NCBI RefSeq assembly: GCF_036785885.1
Contig: NC_092322.1
Span: forward strand, 37,469,994 to 37,533,993
DNA: 64,000 nucleotides
Reading direction: 5' to 3'
From: Coffea arabica
Taxonomy: Eukaryota; Streptophyta; Magnoliopsida; Gentianales; Rubiaceae
Shown here: one piece after another, positions 62,193-64,000 of the stretch
How positions within the stretch are numbered: the stretch's first letter is position 1
Layout of the letters: every line of letters begins with the position of its first letter
Position numbers and translations under genes: made by a program
The notes under the pieces: generated by a model
Told to the model about the DNA's origin: nothing
The model's input: the letters and a program-made list of their open reading frames with translations, nothing else
Database searches by the model: none

Positions 62193-64000
62193 TAGCTTGT
62201 TGGTAAAATCGTTATCCCTCTTTTCGTGCCTTAATTCGTATCTGTCTCGGTAGCGCAAAAAAAAATTTTTTTTTTTTGTGCACGTTGCCGCGAGTTTCCT
62301 TTGTTCTCAAGTCTGGTTGTCATTGTTTGGTTCTGTTTTGTTGTCACCTTCAATTTCTGGAATTCCTAGGAGTCACTTGTGTGGTGACTGGGTCATTTGT
62401 GTGTTCCATCGTTTGTTAACAAAAAAAAAAAAAAAAAACCGCTGGTGTCTTAGTTGTCACATCCTTATTGCTATTTTCTATTGACTCGTGGGCAACCTGT
62501 CCATGTCTTGTTTATTGTTAATTTCTATTGAGTCTTGTGTGAAATCTGCTCGTGTCTTGCTGTCTTTGTTTCCACCGTTTGTGTCCAGCAAATTAAAGAA
62601 TCAACCAGTGTTGATAGTCGTGCCCCAAGTCACACATAAAATATTGAGTCATTAGGAATTTCTGTCTTGCCGCACTTGCATTGATAAATCTGTCCAAATT
62701 GTCTCCTCATTGTTTGTGCGTGATAATTGTTCAGCAGCTTGTTATCTTATTGTTCTCGTGATTGAGTCCAATCTGAGTCAAAAAAAAAAAAAGGGAGGCA
62801 AGAAAATTCTGGTCGGTGTCTCCTTCCAAGTCGCAAAGTGCAGTTTGAAGTTTCCAAATTCTGGTCGTGACTCTTGTTGAGTTGTGGCTGTTCCTAAGCC
62901 CCAACTTGTTCCGTTCCAAGTTGTTTTTCTTTATCTAGGAGAATATTAGTACCTTGTTCTTGAATTTCGTAAGCAAAACTTCACGGTTTCTTAGAGCTCT
63001 TGAAGAGGTTCTTGATCCTTTGAAATCTGGAAATTTGCAGTGATATTCTTGAAGCTATTTGCTGGAAATTTTTGTGTTTGGTTTACAACTCTTGATTGTT
63101 AATGGTTGGTCTATACCAGGTGCCGAACCTTGACCTGTTTGGGAACCAAAACCTAGCCTATCTGATTACCAAAAAAAAAAAAAAAAGAACAGCCGCTAGA
63201 TTTCCAAACCTGATTGGTTCCTAAAACCGAAGGGGCTTCCAACTTCAATTTGTCTCCCAATTCATAGCCACCGCTTGCCATACTTATCACCAGTCTTGGT
63301 ACCCTTCTCAGGCACGTAGGAAAGGAACTCACTCGGCTGAACAGCTAGAGCAAAAAAAAAAAAAAAAAAAAAGGAATAGCTGCTGGAGGACTTCCAATCC
63401 TAATTGACTTCTAAATCCAAAAGGGACCCGACAAGACCAAGTGGCCCTCCAACTCACTTGTCTTCTATTTGGTAGCTGACCCTTCCCTAGAATTACTCCT
63501 AAGGTGTGTCTGCATCTCTGCCAAAAAGGAAACCAGCGCCTTGAGTCAGCTAGAACAGGAGTAAACTTTCCACAAAAGTCTAGCAAAGCAAAAGGACCAA
63601 CTTCCTTGTCGGTTAGAGCCTTGAACGTCATTCTTATATTTTTTTGTAGCTTTTGTGTCCATTCTTTTTCCAATTTTCATTCTTATATATATTCTACCAC
63701 TCCATTCTTAGTGTCCTAATTTTGTTTTCCAAGAAAATCTCCACTCTTACGAACCTCAAATTCTAGCATGAACTTGATTTTTGAGCTAAACGTGAGCACT
63801 TGAGGAATTCTAATTTCTTCAAGGTTTGCAAGGGGCTGTGAGAAAATTTTGGTGAGCTCATTGGAGTGATCTGAGTGACCATATACGAGTGTGAGAGTAT
63901 ACACTTAGGGAGTGAAGTGAAAAAAAAAGGAGGGAGACAAACGTTTCTCCTCTCTTTACCCTTTCTTTACTACTAACCCTTGCAGGTACACTTGAGACTC
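62193..64000 (+). mobile_element. 5' leader of the gypsy-type element, runs off the window
   Basis: About 1.8 kb of non-coding leader after the PBS, with several poly-A runs (62421, 62781, 63171, 63355). A diverged tandem pair of about 180 bp (about 63168-63345 and 63346-63520) shares AGCxGCTxGA.TTCCAAxCCTxATTG and a LYS-rich A tract. No gag has started by the window end. Confidence 0.55.

Overview
The window is nuclear DNA from a flowering plant, most likely a eudicot. The evidence is AT-rich intergenic DNA, GT-AG introns, an ECA-type Ca2+-ATPase with eight coding exons, a dirigent protein, plant B3-domain proteins, and many nested plant transposons. I cannot name the species. No prokaryotic, organellar or viral gene set is present.

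Host genes. (1) 4929-8928 (+): a four-exon gene with DUF1771 and Smr domains, carrying an in-frame duplication at its N terminus and a minisatellite inside the Smr region. (2) 19911-23888 (-): a complete ER-type Ca2+-ATPase of ECA1/ECA4 type, 1063 residues when the eight exons are joined. (3) 45842-46375 (-): an intronless dirigent protein. (4) 56425-57701 (-): an intact five-exon protein with two B3 domains, and beside it at 58697-60044 (-) a decayed paralogue.

Mobile DNA takes up most of the rest. A 1.2-kb element with long inverted repeats (3608-4789) lies in the probable 5'UTR intron of the Smr gene. A PIF/Harbinger nuclease fragment lies at 10170-10632. A 6.7-kb fold-back element (11419-18122) has roughly 2.3- to 3-kb inverted arms, arrays of about 105-bp repeats and a 9-bp target duplication. 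A 473-bp MITE (18783-19255) also has a 9-bp duplication, and a paralogous empty site lies near 880-960. A Mutator-like element (MULE1, 28195-45240) is split by an 11-kb Ty3/gypsy-type element (31586-42573). That element has about 3.9-kb LTRs, no reverse transcriptase, and a further MITE in its 5' LTR. Further on are an hAT-type element (49020-50117), a SINE (50420-50640) and a second Mutator-like element (MULE2, 51019-56228). At the right edge are a LINE fragment and a gypsy LTR flanked by internal sequence on both sides.

The most notable pattern is shared by MULE1 and MULE2. The two elements have clearly different transposases and TIRs. Each carries a degenerate mudrA-like transposase and, convergent with it near the opposite terminus, a small gene for a GRF-type zinc-finger protein ending in a hydrophobic segment. 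In MULE2 this small ORF is intact while the transposase has several stops. This looks like a two-gene Mutator architecture with a membrane-tailed accessory protein. Function is not shown here.
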